Below, one piece after another: positions 12,018 through 23,290 of a stretch of 64,000 nt of DNA. Where the stretch lies: the NCBI GenBank assembly GCA_039654915.1, contig CM077599.1:7070501-7134500 (forward strand). The letters are read 5' to 3'. Under the pieces are notes generated by a model that made no database searches, was not told the origin of the DNA, and was given only the letters and a program-made list of their open reading frames with translations. Position numbers and translations under genes: made by a program. Position 1 is the stretch's first letter, and each line of letters starts with the position of its first letter. The stretch comes from Aquilaria yunnanensis. Lineage: Eukaryota > Streptophyta > Magnoliopsida > Malvales > Thymelaeaceae.

Positions 12018-13290
12018 GTTTTATACCACATCAAGCATCCTCTGTCGCAGCCCAACCTAATCAAGCCCGCGCACTTTATTCGTTGCCTTCCTGTCCAAGT
12101 ACCTGACATAAAGTTATTTTGTGTGCCTAAACATCCGAGAACTTCTAAATCCTTTGCATAACATGGAGCTTTTAAAGTTATTAGAGCAATAAAGCAAAAA
12201 CTAATTAATTAGCTTTACTTATGAAAAATAACTAGTTTAAACATTTTCACTATAACACCTCAAGGACATCTTGTTGAGATGTTAATGCAGATAATTCAGA
12301 GACTAATTAGCTTCTCAAACCACTTGAATATTATAAAAGAATTGAGGTTTGTTTTCATTTTATAGCCACACGCGTCTGGAAGCACAAGTCACCTCTTGGT
12401 AGAATTTTATTGCTGTAATGGTTATTGAGAAATAGATGTGACAATGGAGTTATAGAACGAATAGGGTGAGGAAGTTGTTCACTTCACTATGATGATGAAG
12501 AAAAAGAGCTTCTTGGTGATGGATAGCATGCATAAGGTTGTTTAGGCGACGGTCAACTGTGCATGGTTATCCTCCATGGCTGGGTGAGATGACATGCATG
12601 ATAGTTTTCTAGCCTAATCTGCATGAAAATAAATATTTAAGGTACCCTTAATGTGTAATTAAAAGTCAAACTACCCTTATTTTTTCAACAAAAAAAATTT
12701 AAAGTAAAATTTTCAAATTCATGGCATGCAATAACAATGTATATACATTGATTTCTATTGCTGTGTTGTGACATATCCATCCTCAGCATTAGGTTTCAAG
12801 TATCATACATAATCGATTAATTATAAGCAATATCAGGGAGTGATAGTTATTAATATATAAGTAATATGGTAACTATAGGGTTAACTTTCGCTAGCTATAA
12901 ACAAATGAGTAGGCCAGGTGGGTGGATGATTCACAAACAAGAAGTGATTCGCCATAACAGCTGTTTCCTTATTATGATTGTATGATTGGTGGATATTTGG
13001 GGACTAATCACCTGATCCAATTTAATTGCCTTTTCAGACTCTAACATACTTACATCCCCAATTATACTAATTAGTAATTCGAAAGCAAAGTCTTGTCTTC
13101 GAAGCTATCTATCCACATGTATGATATATATTCAACTTTTGTCGTTTTTTTATTGAATTCTTTCATTATATCCTGCCTTCTTTAATTTCTTTTAAATAAG
13201 AATTTTATGGTGACTAATGGCATTAATTTAGCTGATAGCAGTTGGGGAAATTTCTTTATCCCCTTTTTTGTTTCCATGGACGGACGTTAA
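12018..13290. other. AT-rich intergenic region
   Basis: No gene, RNA or repeat boundary that I can support. Several short open frames show no recognisable protein. Confidence 0.25.
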
Positions 13291-13299
13291 AGTTTTTTC

Positions 13300-14180
13300 A
13301 GAGTACTACTATCCTAGACATATGTCTAATGAAATATATAGACAACATTATCCATTTTTCATTAACATATGTTATACTTTCCACTCACATATGTCATATT
13401 TCCCACATGTATTGGGTAAATAGCTTTGCTTTAAATTCTGTTGACACAACTCATGCATTTTCATATCTTGTTCTTATTGACATGTTATCTACTTATTCAA
13501 ACACATTATCCCCTTTGCACCGACATATTTCACTCTTTCTTCATATTTTAGATAAATGGCTTCACTTCATATATATCTCATAAATAGTTCTAAATGACAA
13601 AATATGTTATTGAGTTTCATGTAGTTATTATTTTTATTCATAAATTTTAAATTTTACATTGGCATATCTCTCACTTTTCACAACACTCTATTTAATAACT
13701 CTGAATGATAAAATAAGTAATTAATTCTCATGTAATTGTTGTTTTAATTGACAGATTGTGCATTTTTCTTTGACATGTCGCATAGTTTTCATATATATGT
13801 TGTAAACAACTTTGAATGATAGAATAAGTTATTGATTTTATGTAGCTATTATTTTTATTAACATATTGTAAATTTTTCCTTGACATAACTGACAATTTTC
13901 ATATTAGTCTAGTAAATAGTTCTGAATGATAGAATGTGATATTGATTTTCTTGTAGTTGTTATTTTCATTGACATGTTGTATATTTTACCTTGACACATC
14001 TCAAGATTTTTACAATAGCCTGCTAAATAGGCTTTGAATGATAGCAAAATAATTGAATTCCATAAAACTATTGTTCATTCGCAAATTGTGTGTTTTTTAT
14101 TGACATATCTTTACACTTTTTCACATTAACATGGTAAATAGGTTTAAATGATAAATTAAGTGTTTGAATTCCCATAATAA
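13300..14180. repeat. Tandem repeat, ~110-bp unit, about 7-8 copies
   Basis: The marker phrase AATAGTTCTGAATGAT and its variants recur at about 13582, 13693, 13804, 13913, 14024 and 14134, a period of 109-111 bp. Each unit also repeats 'TTGACATGT..' and 'GTAGTTATTATTTTTATT'. Copies left of 13550 are more diverged. The units are AT-rich with no open frame kept across them. The open frame at 13242-13583 is an accident of this repeat. Confidence 0.8.
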
Positions 14181-14862
14181 TGAGACACATATCATTTGGA
14201 CTTCCCACATCGTTGCACTTGCAAAAATGGGATTAGCTCTAAGGACCTTAATGTTTGATTTTAATGTCATTTCAAAGTACAATCAGCGGATTTGCTTCAT
14301 CAAAGATCAAGTTCTCTCCCAAGATCTTTTTATTTTTTGGCAACAAATTATGACTAAGCAAAATAAAAAGAGTGGTCTTTGCTTCCTTTTTTGGTTTAAG
14401 CATCGATCTTACTCTTCTAAACCGTTCTTTTTGTTATGAACTGTGATTTGTATTCATCATATTTTACTGTCCTTCGAATTTTTTTTTTGAACTCTGTCCG
14501 ATCTCAAAGAGAACAAAATTGGTGAAACAATTGAAGATTGGTCTTATATGAAGAAGGTTGTGAGACGGCTGCAAGATGAAGAAAGACACAAACACCACGA
14601 ATAGGTAGGTAAAATTGGTGGATATGAGAGGCAGTGATGCTGCGTAGTGGCTGAGATTTTGAGAGAGACAATATCAACATGGATGCCGGGAGCTTGGTGA
14701 CTATTGCATCTTGAAAACAACAAAAGTAATGAAGGGTAATCTTGGAAAAAAACATCCTGTCCACCAAGGACATATGTCCACTATAAAAATTCTAGTTTCT
14801 TCGCTATGCTCAAAATATTACTATATGAGTAATTTCGTGATGTTGGACCCAATTATTAGCAA
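14181..14862. other. Intergenic region
   Basis: No recognised gene. Open frames here show no known domain. Confidence 0.25.
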
Positions 14863-15773
14863 GTCAAAATACCCTTTTAGCCCTTCAACTCAGTTGACCA
14901 GGACACTTATCCCCTTGAACTTCAACTCGGGCCAACTCAGCCCCTGAACCTAATTAAATAGGTCAGTCAACCCCTTTGATTAACCCGTACGTGTCACGTG
15001 TTAGGTTTTGTTATAGATGTCGTTCGCCTCTATCTGCCCAACCACGAGAAATTACAAAACTTGTGGTTCTGTAACATGTATGAATCTTTAGGGTCATAGT
15101 TATAACTTCAAATTAACTATAAGGAGTAACTGTGTAATTTTTTACTTGGTATAACAAGAGAAGGAAAAATTACAAAAATTATCCCAAACTTTCTGATTTT
15201 TATTTATTTGCCTTCTTATAAACATTACAAACAAGTTATCGCCCCGCCCGAGAGTAATAGGGACCTTAAAAGTAGGGCTTGGCACCAAATTCTGTTAGGG
15301 GACCTCCTCATGGGGCATTTTTGTTGGCTTTCAAAGATTCCTCAAAGCAGTTTCTCCCCGGGCGCACTAGATGACGACATCGGCGTTGGTGAATGTTCCT
15401 AATTGGAGCAAGAACTATTGGTTCAATTAAGTAGAGTTAATACATGAGCCATTGGAGGAGGGTCTAGTGAGCGGAGAGTTGGAGATGATCCCGTCGCAGA
15501 GTACGTAGCTCAAAGCAAGAAATCCAACGCCCTTCTGTTTTCAATAGAGTGGGTCAGACCTTCAAAGTGCGAGACGGCAGAGGAGATGGACAACGATATC
15601 CTAGTGAGGGAAAAAGGGTTAAACGTGCGTTAGTCAATTGATAGGTATGGGTCAATCAAAGGGGTTGACTGATCCATTTAACCACGTTTAAGGGCTGAGT
15701 TGACCCAAGTTGAAGTTTAGAGAGTTAAATGTCCTGGTCAATCGGGTTCAGGGGTTGAATAGGTATTTTGGCC
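14863..15773. mobile_element. Non-autonomous long-TIR (Mutator-like) element
   Basis: The left arm (14863 to about 15000: CAACTCAGTTGACCAGGACA, GGGCCAACTCAGCCCCTGAA, CAGTCAACCCCTTTGATTAA) is present inverted at about 15630-15773 (GGGGTTGACTGATCC, GGGCTGAGTTGACCC, TGTCCTGGTCAATCGGGTTC). Flanking words TTATTAGCAA (left) and TTATTAGAA (right) look like a 9-bp duplication with one indel. The interior is mixed-composition sequence without a recognised gene. Confidence 0.7.
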
Positions 15774-15782
15774 TTATTAGAA

Positions 15783-16649
15783 CCACTAATTAGGAAGAAA
15801 ACTTCCAAATATAAAAGTGTGAAGTCTGTTAAAATTAACGCCGATATCGTTGACTCCCATTTTGAGTAACATATGGCTTTCTTTCTTCAAATTTTGTCCA
15901 GTGCCGATCGCAATCAAGTGCCTCCATTCATCCTGGCCTTAATCGCGATGTGAATTGATCTATTCTATCTTCCTTTAATTTATGACAATATACTATATGC
16001 AATCTTTGTCCATTTATATGTGGGAATATTAAAAAATTCATTAAAACCCCCCAATTTAACTTTCAAGTTAATTATTTACATTGGCAGTGCTTCTTTGTTA
16101 ATATATATGCGGCTGGAATATTAAAAAATTAATTGAAAAACCCAAATATTTAACCTTCGAGTTATTTACATTTTGCAGTGCTTTGTGATACAAAAATTGA
16201 GGGGGGAAAAAAACAAGAAAGTCTCCATCCGTTCCAAACAGGACTAGTAAAAAATTATAATAAATGGATCATCGGTTCACCATTGGTAAAAAATGTTGTT
16301 TTCCAACAGCTTCATGTTGCAACATTCAAATTTCCCAATTCCAATGGAAAGCTATTGGCTGGCAAAAAGAAAAAAAAACATGAAGCTATTTGGAAACTAG
16401 CACATTGGAATTAGGCGCATTAAACAAAATTCAACAGCCTAAGTGTAAGTTGTTAGAAATTACCAAATGCTGGCCATAGGAAACTAAGTCAGTAAAATTC
16501 ACTGAGGGTTACATAATTTATTTTTTTATATTAATTGGGCAACTCATCTTTAAGCTATCCTAATGAGGTATATTTTCTTTTATTGCATATCCCAATTGGG
16601 TACTTTTTGTCAATTATAGTGTTAAATATGATGAAAATTGCTAATGTGG
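15783..16649. other. AT-rich intergenic region
   Basis: No gene recognised. Two short direct-repeat stretches (GGAATATTAAAAAATT near 16023 and 16116, each followed by AACCTT- and GAGTTATTTACA-like words) suggest a local duplication of about 90 bp. Confidence 0.3.
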
Positions 16650-16658
16650 CATTAATTA

Positions 16659-17249
16659 ATGAGTAAATTACGTAAATGATCCATAACCTTTAACTATTAT
16701 TTCGTTTTAGTCCTTAGCCTATTGAATGTTTTGTTCTGATCCTAAACTTATTAAAAAGTTTCTTTTTGGTCCTAAATCTATTTAAAAAAATTTTATTTTG
16801 GTCGTCATTTGATGAAATATGTTAAATTAAAATATTCATCTAATAAATTTTTTTTTAGATATTAATTTAAACTATCTGGTAACTATTTTACAATGAATTT
16901 AATATGTATAATAATTTTTTGTAGTTAATAGAAAATTTAAATCATCTTTTTTTGTTTGTTCTATAAATTGAACTTATTTTATTCAGGTAGAAAAAACTAC
17001 TAATTTAAATTATCTATTTACTATAAAAAAAATATTAAAATTTTAAATTTATTGGAAGACAATTATTGAATATTTAAATCAGAATTTCAAAAGTTTATGT
17101 TGGATAGTTATTCTGAGTTATTGAATTTCATCTAGTGAGGGACCAAAACCAAATAATTTTAATATGTTTATGATCAAAACAGAATATTCAATAGGTAAGG
17201 GGCTAAAAAAATGACAATTAAAGGGGAAGGACTATTTATGCAATTTAAT
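16659..17249. mobile_element. Non-autonomous Mutator-like element, perfect 9-bp TSD
   Basis: The flanks are CATTAATTA at 16650-16658 and 17250-17258, an exact 9-bp duplication. The left arm (TAAATTACGTAAATGATCC, CCTATTGAATGTTTTGTTC, TTTTTGGTCC) is inverted on the right (GGGACCAAAACC, GATCAAAACAGAATATTCAA, GGACTATTTATGCAATTTA). It is 591 bp, nearly all TIR, with no coding capacity. Confidence 0.8.
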
Positions 17250-17274
17250 CATTAATTAAAATTAAAATAAATAT

Positions 17275-18105
17275 TAAATAACAAGTTTAGTTCCCAAACT
17301 TTTATCATCAACAATTCTAAGAGTTAAATTTCTAAATCTACAATTTACACCCTCCAAATCAAGTTCATGCCTACATCTCAGCCTCTTCTTCTCTGGCTGA
17401 TTCGAGCTCATCTATCCAATACTCCTTGTTTAGGACCTCCGACCACTACATAAGGCACCAATGACTCATCCTCTTCGGAGCCCTAGCTAGAGTAGCACCG
17501 CCGTTGACTCGTCCTCTTCGCAATTGTTATACCAAACTTTCTCTAGCATCGCCTATTTCCAGATAGTTTTGAGCTACTGCAAGGCCTGAGGAGCATGACC
17601 AATGGATGAAAGGTGGTGGCATTCGTGGCTGCTAAGGGATGTCAAAAAGTGGTGGGATGGGCAGGTCATAATGTCACGATCATCCGATGTAATTAGGAGA
17701 GATGAGCAGGGAAGTCTCAATTCTATGCCCTATCAACCTAACCCAACCCCACAGTTGTCCGCTTAATTCATTGTTTGCTTTGATTCACACAGTCGTCATC
17801 GTTGTCCCAACCCAACTCACTATCCACCTTGATTCACCGCCATTGACAACGCAACTCAATCGATCAATTGAAGGGGGCTCGATGTATGAAGGTGACAGTA
17901 GCTAGTTAATACTAGGGATATGCCGACATTGTGGTTGATGAGGATCTCAAAAGCCATGCCCTGTTGGCACAGGAAACCATCTTCAGTGACGAAGAAGTAG
18001 TTGGGTCGATCGATGGTCAATGATACTTGGATGGTCAATGGTTGATTGAACTATTGTAAAATATATGAGTTATATTTAGTGATTGTAAAAGTTTGTGGAC
18101 TAAAA
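17275..18105. mobile_element. Probable long-TIR element with mixed-origin interior
   Basis: The left stretch TTTAGTTCCCAAACTTTTAT is mirrored at about 18085-18105 (rc TTTAGTCCACAAACTTTTAC). The inverted similarity fades after about 60 bp, and I find no target duplication. The interior is GC-richer than the flanks and differs in composition, consistent with captured host sequence, but no protein is recognisable. Confidence 0.4.
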
Positions 18106-18936
18106 TTGATGTTTTAAATTTATTTTAATATTTATTTATGTAATGTCTATATTTTCCATTAAATTTAATAGTCAAATTGATATAAAGTAATTGGATAGGA
18201 CGCGCAATAAAAGGAAAAATATTTCACTAGAACAAAGTAAAAGTCAGATACCTATTTAGGATAAAAAAATAAATTAGGTATCTCTGGTAAATTTTACCCT
18301 AAACTAAGCCATCGGTAATTATTAGTGACTTGAAGAATTTTTCAAAGGGATAGGTGGTTTTGCAGTGACCAAAGCTGTTGAAAATTTACCAACAAGCAAA
18401 GCCTTTGGTACATGTAAGAGGGCCGACAATCATTAGAATTTTCATTTTTTTTAAATTTTTGCCTTTTTCCATCTCCTAAATTCCGTACAAAAAAAACTAT
18501 GAGATCAAAATTACACAATTAAAAGCATCCATAGCTCTATTTTACTCCCCAAATAATCAAATTCAAGAAGAGTTTTCAGAAAGAGTTCTTTTATAAACCA
18601 CACAAACTAATGCAATCCGCAAAACTACCTCGTTAAGACGAATCCAGTTCAAATAAGCAAGTGGGCGACATTTTCTGACAAATGCACTTGATTCTAAGCA
18701 ATTTTGGACAGGCGTGTGCTAGCATGAGGAGAGTGGAAGGGAACTAAAAATTGCAAACAAATGGGTCTGGGGAAAGAAGATGATGACCAACTGTTGAAAC
18801 CCTTTAAACAAAAAGCACCCTTTAAACAAAAAGCACCATTTTACTTGAAGACTTTTGAATGGCTTGGAAATTTTTTCAGAAAAAATGTTATTTTTTTTAT
18901 TTTTCTCTAATGTATTCATAAAGAATAAGGAAAATT
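18106..18936. other. Intergenic region
   Basis: No recognised gene. The sequence is AT-rich, with a 16-bp direct duplication (CCCTTTAAACAAAAAG) near 18810-18835. Confidence 0.3.
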
Positions 18937-18977
18937 CTTGTGTGAGCCGGGCGTAGCCGTGAGCCCGGACACACAAG
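18937..18977. repeat. GC-rich hairpin
   Basis: The left arm CTTGTGTGAGCCGGGC (18937-18952) pairs with the right arm GCCCGGACACACAAG (18963-18977), giving 14 base pairs around one small internal loop and a 10-base apex. It stands out in AT-rich DNA. I looked for a Helitron CTRR end just after either arm and did not find one. Confidence 0.7.
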
Positions 18978-19084
18978 GCAATTACATATTGTTGTCAGAG
19001 GCTAAGCATGTTTTTGGTATTGCGGAGTGTTTAAGAAACTACGGAAAAATTAGGTGACGTGGGTTTGAAACACATTGGAGATTT

Positions 19085-19485
19085 GTTTTGTGGTTTCTTT
19101 TTCTCTCCATCCCTACTGACGCATTTTTGTTTATTTCTTTTCCATATTTTGTTCATTGTCGTTATTTTCATAATTTTGTTTTGTTTTGTTTATTTTTCTT
19201 TCCCATTCCTGCAGGCGCTTATCTTTTTTTATTTTTTTTCTTCTGGATGCCTCCCTTTTCTTTTTTTTTTTCCTCCCCTTCTGCTTATGCATTTCTGTTT
19301 ATTTTTTCTCCATTTTCCATTCTTTGTCGTTATTTTCATAATTATTTTTTTTCTTTTTCTCCCCCCATTCCTAAAAACGCCTTTCTTTTTTATTTCCTGA
19401 TGGATGCTTTCCCTTTTCTTTTTTTTGTTTCCCTTTTTGTTTCTTTTTTTTCCCTTTTATGTTCTTTTTCATTTTTCCCAATTTT
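19085..19485. repeat. Pyrimidine tract with ~170-bp internal duplication
   Basis: The plus strand is almost all T and C. The phrase GTCGTTATTTTCATAATT occurs at about 19158 and 19327, and 'TGGATGC.TCCCTTTTC' at about 19245 and 19401, giving a period of about 160-170 bp. The long open frames here (19059-19528) are Phe/Leu/Ser-rich products of the composition, not genes. Confidence 0.7.
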
Positions 19486-19489
19486 AAAA

Positions 19490-21335
19490 GAACAAACAAC
19501 TGCTCATGAAAAAAATAATAACTACTAATAAAAGAACAAATATAGTTTATGTAAAGAATAAGCATAAATTAAAAAAAAAATAAACAGCTACTAGTAGAAG
19601 AACAAATAATTACTGATAAAAAAACAAATAAATATTAATAAAAGAACATATAACAAGTTTACCTAAAGAAAAACAAAAAATGATAAAAGAACAAACATTT
19701 TCTTCGAAAAGAACAAGGATGCCCTTCTAAAAGGATAAACATATTCTTCTGAAAGAACAAACATCAGAAGATAAAAAAATAAGAAGTTTACAGAAACATG
19801 GTCATGTATAAGAACAAACAGTGTATTCTATAAGAACAAACACTTAAGTGACAAAAAATAAACATGTAAAAAAAAGAAAAACAAACATTGTCTTCTAAAA
19901 AAATAAAAATACCCTTATAAAAGAACAAACATATCTTTCTGAAAGAACAAACACTAGAAGATAAAAGAACAAGAAGTTTACGAAAATAGAATCATGTATA
20001 AGAACAAACATTGCATTCTATAAGAACAAACACTTACGTAATAAAAAATAAACATGTAAAAGAAAGAACAAACATTTTCTTCTAAAAGAACAAAGATGTC
20101 ATTCTAAAAGAACAAACATATCCTTCAGAAAAAACAAACACCAGAAGATAAAAACCAAAAAGTTTACAGAAACAGGGTCATGTATAAGAACAAACAGTGT
20201 CTTCTATAAGAATAAACACTTAAGTGATAAAAAATAAACATGTAAAAAAAAAGAAAAACAAACATTATTTTCTAAAAGAACAAGGATGCCCTTATAAAAG
20301 AACAAATATATTCTTTTGAAAGAACAAACACTAGAAGATAAAAGAACAAGAATTTACAAAAATAGGGTCATGTATAAGAATAAATAGTGCATTCTATAAG
20401 AACAAACACTTAAGTAACAAAAAATAAACATGTAAAAGAAAGAATAAACATTTCCTTCTAAAACAATAAGGATGCCATTCTAAAAGAATAAACATATCCT
20501 TCTGAAAGAACAAACACGAGAAGACAAAAACTAGGAAATTTATAGAAACAATGTCATATATAAGAATAAACAGTGCCTTCTATAAGAACAAATACTTAAG
20601 TAAAAAAAATAAACATGTAAAAGAAAGAACAAATATTGCCTTCTAAAACAACAAAGATGCCCTTAAAAAAGAACAAACATATCATTTTGAAAGAATAAAC
20701 ATCAGAAGACAAAAGAACAAGAAGTTTATAGAAACAGGGTCATGTATAAGAACAAATACTTAAATAAGAAAAAATAAACATGTAAAAGAAAGAACAAATA
20801 TTACCTTCTAAAAGAACAAAAATGCTCTTCTAAAAGAACAAACATATTCTTATGAAAGAACAAACATCAGAAAACAAAATAACAAGAAGTTTACAGAAAC
20901 AGGGTCATGTATAAGAACAAACGGTGCATTCTATAAGAACAAATACTTAAGTAACAAAAAATAAACATGTAAAAGAAAGAACAAAGATTTCCTTATAAAA
21001 GACAAACACCAGAAGACAAAAGCACAAGAAATTTATAAGAAGTTTATAGAAACAGAGTCATGTATAAGAACAAACAGTGTCTTCTATAAGAATAAACACT
21101 TAAATAACAAAAAATAAACATGTAGAAGAAAGAACAAATATTGCCTTATAAAAGAACAAAGAAACCTTTCTAAAAGAATAAGCATATCCTTCTGAAAGAA
21201 CAAACACCAGAAGACAAAAAATAAGAAATTTACAGAAACATGGTCATATATAAGAACAAACAGTACTTTCTATAGGCCTTTTATAAGAACAAATACTTAG
21301 GTAACAAAAAATAAACATGTAAAAGTAAGAACAGA
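19490..21335. repeat. A-rich satellite, ~187-bp unit, about nine copies
   Basis: The phrase GTCATGTATAAGAACAAAC or a close variant begins at about 19801, 19991, 20177, 20367, 20553, 20739, 20904, 21057 and 21243. Most spacings are 186-190 bp; two units are short (165 and 153 bp) from internal deletions. Each unit repeats smaller AAAGAACAAACAT words, so it evolved from a shorter repeat. It is A+G/A-rich on the plus strand, opposite to the pyrimidine tract beside it. No coding potential. Confidence 0.85.
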
Positions 21336-22008
21336 CATTACATGTAGGCCCGTAAATATAAACACCAAAATACAAAAAAATAAGTAATGCGTGAAAATGT
21401 AAAAGAACAAATAAGGTTTTCTAAAAAAAAAAAAGAATATAAAATGAAAATATAAAACTGGAGTGGACATCTAAAGACAGGAAAAAAAAAAAAACGAGAA
21501 TAAAATGCTGGAGTAGAAGTCTTGAGACTTGAACTGAGACAACCTTCTTCCCACCCCACGCGCTTTGACCATGTTGCCCAATTTGAAATTTTATCCAATG
21601 TCCAGAAATATTATCACGCTCTCCTACCACGGGGCCAAAATGAACATTTTTACATTTTTTAGTCATGGCGCACGAAATAAGCCGAGTGCACGTAATACTA
21701 ACTCAAAGAATAATTATATTAACTATCTAAGATAATTATAAATGGAAGTTAAAGTAGAACGGTTTCCCACAACCAGGCCTTGAAGATATGAACTATATGA
21801 TATTTCCATTGGGCCAAGCAATTGGAAAATTGGAAAAGTGGCGGTTGGAAGAAGGCATGTCCTTTTAGTCGTGAACTAGTTCGTCTAAAGGACCTCGGGA
21901 AAGGTTGAAGATACAATTTAAGCCCTTTTACTCATGCAAAAGAAAGTAGTTTAGGTAGTAATTGTATATTATATTCATGCATTTTTATAAAAGCCAAGGG
22001 CCAACTTG
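21336..22008. other. Intergenic region
   Basis: No gene recognised. The first 150 bp is a decayed continuation of the A-rich satellite. Confidence 0.3.
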
Positions 22009-22016
22009 GCTCAACT

Positions 22017-22630
22017 AAGGCAGTAAGTGAATCAAACAAATACGAACAAGTCATATTCGTGTTCGTTCGTTTAATTTTTAATGAACACGAACATAAATAC
22101 GAGCAATAAACTAGCGCAACTTTTTTGTTCGTGTTTATTCGTTTATTGATAAACGAACACGAACATGAATACAAACAAAAACAATTAAAGCCGATGATAA
22201 CCACCAATCTGAATTGGAGTGAATATAGTAATAGTTGACAAAACAATAGGCGATGATGAGAGAGATTATGAGTTAGGGTTATGGGCCTTGACATGGTACT
22301 TCACGTTATGAGAGAAATGACTAATTATTTTTGGGGAAAAAAAGACAAAAGATTAATTTGGGGAAGATTTGGGCATAATCAATTACAGATAATAAATGTA
22401 CAACTAATAAATAAATAAACAAACAAACAAATAGACATAAATGAGCATAAATGAATAATAACCGAACGATTCGTGAACGTAAATAAACGAGTGAGACATT
22501 TTTCGTGTTCGTTCATTTAACTAATCAAATAGAAAAAACTGTTTGAATTCATTCGTTTAATTAAATAAATGAATATAAATGAACTCCTAACAAATGATTC
22601 ACTGAATACTTTATTCATTTACACCCTTAG
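22017..22630. mobile_element. hAT-like non-autonomous element
   Basis: The ends read CTAAGGCAGTAAGTGAATCA (left) and, inverted, CTAAGGGTGTAAATGAATAA (right). The flanks GCTCAACT (22009-22016) and GTTCAACT (22631-22638) match 7 of 8, an 8-bp hAT-style duplication. Subterminal regions hold many copies of GTTCGT and ACGAAC in both directions (for example around 22055-22175 and 22480-22560), typical transposase-binding arrays. No transposase is present. Confidence 0.6.
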
Positions 22631-22639
22631 GTTCAACTA

Positions 22640-23290
22640 GTAAATGGAGGCCATAATATAAATATAGAGGGATTTGAGAGAGGACCATTTACCCTTTCCA
22701 AACTTAATTAAATCTCCTCTGCAAATAAATCAAGAAAAAATGGGGCGGATGGAGGTGTGGGTATGGTTTCATGGATTTATCCCCATGCTTTGCAACCAGG
22801 AAACCCCCTCCTACTGATTGGTCTATTTGTCGACTTATGCGTATGGCCATGGCCCCAGGAAACAATTCATGATGCTGACATGGCAATAAAGAATTGCAAG
22901 TTACATATTAATATTCTATGTGGCTCGACGGTGGCAAAAAATAGTAGCATCATGATCAGCAACAAGACAAAAGTGCCATCTTACTCAAGAAGCCAATAAG
23001 CTACAACCATGTCAGCAAAAGGCACAGATTTCTGTAGACGCAGGTTTTGCAGCTCATCTTGCTTAACTGTTTCCCATTACAATTTTCTCCCAACTTGCCA
23101 TTAAAAATTTGATACTTATTGATTCAACGGAAATTAAAAGATAGAGAGAGAGAGAGAGAGAGAGGGAGGGAGACAACGGCATCCCTCCACTAGGTACTTG
23201 CCGGTGGAATCAATCTGAAACATAAAAAAACGACATGAATCAATCTATAGATAATCGATTCGACCTGAATTGAAGCATATAAGTATGGAT
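22640..23290. other. Intergenic; (GA)n microsatellite at 23141-23170
   Basis: A run of about 13 GA dinucleotides is followed by GGGAGGGAG. An open frame at 22757-22999 (plus) has no domain I recognise. Nothing else is supported. Confidence 0.4.

Noticed and set aside
13242..13583. 113-codon open frame
   Set aside because: It falls in the left, diverged part of the 110-bp tandem repeat, with no recognisable protein.
18937..18977. Helitron 3' end
   Set aside because: No CTRR within about 15 bp of either arm and no matching TC start nearby.
19059..19528. Long Phe-rich membrane-like open frames
   Set aside because: They arise from a near-pure T/C tract with internal duplication. Similar frames occur in two phases, and there is no family.
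19490..21335. CRISPR-like array
   Set aside because: The units are long (about 187 bp), contiguous and mutually similar along their whole length, without unique spacers. This is a plant satellite.
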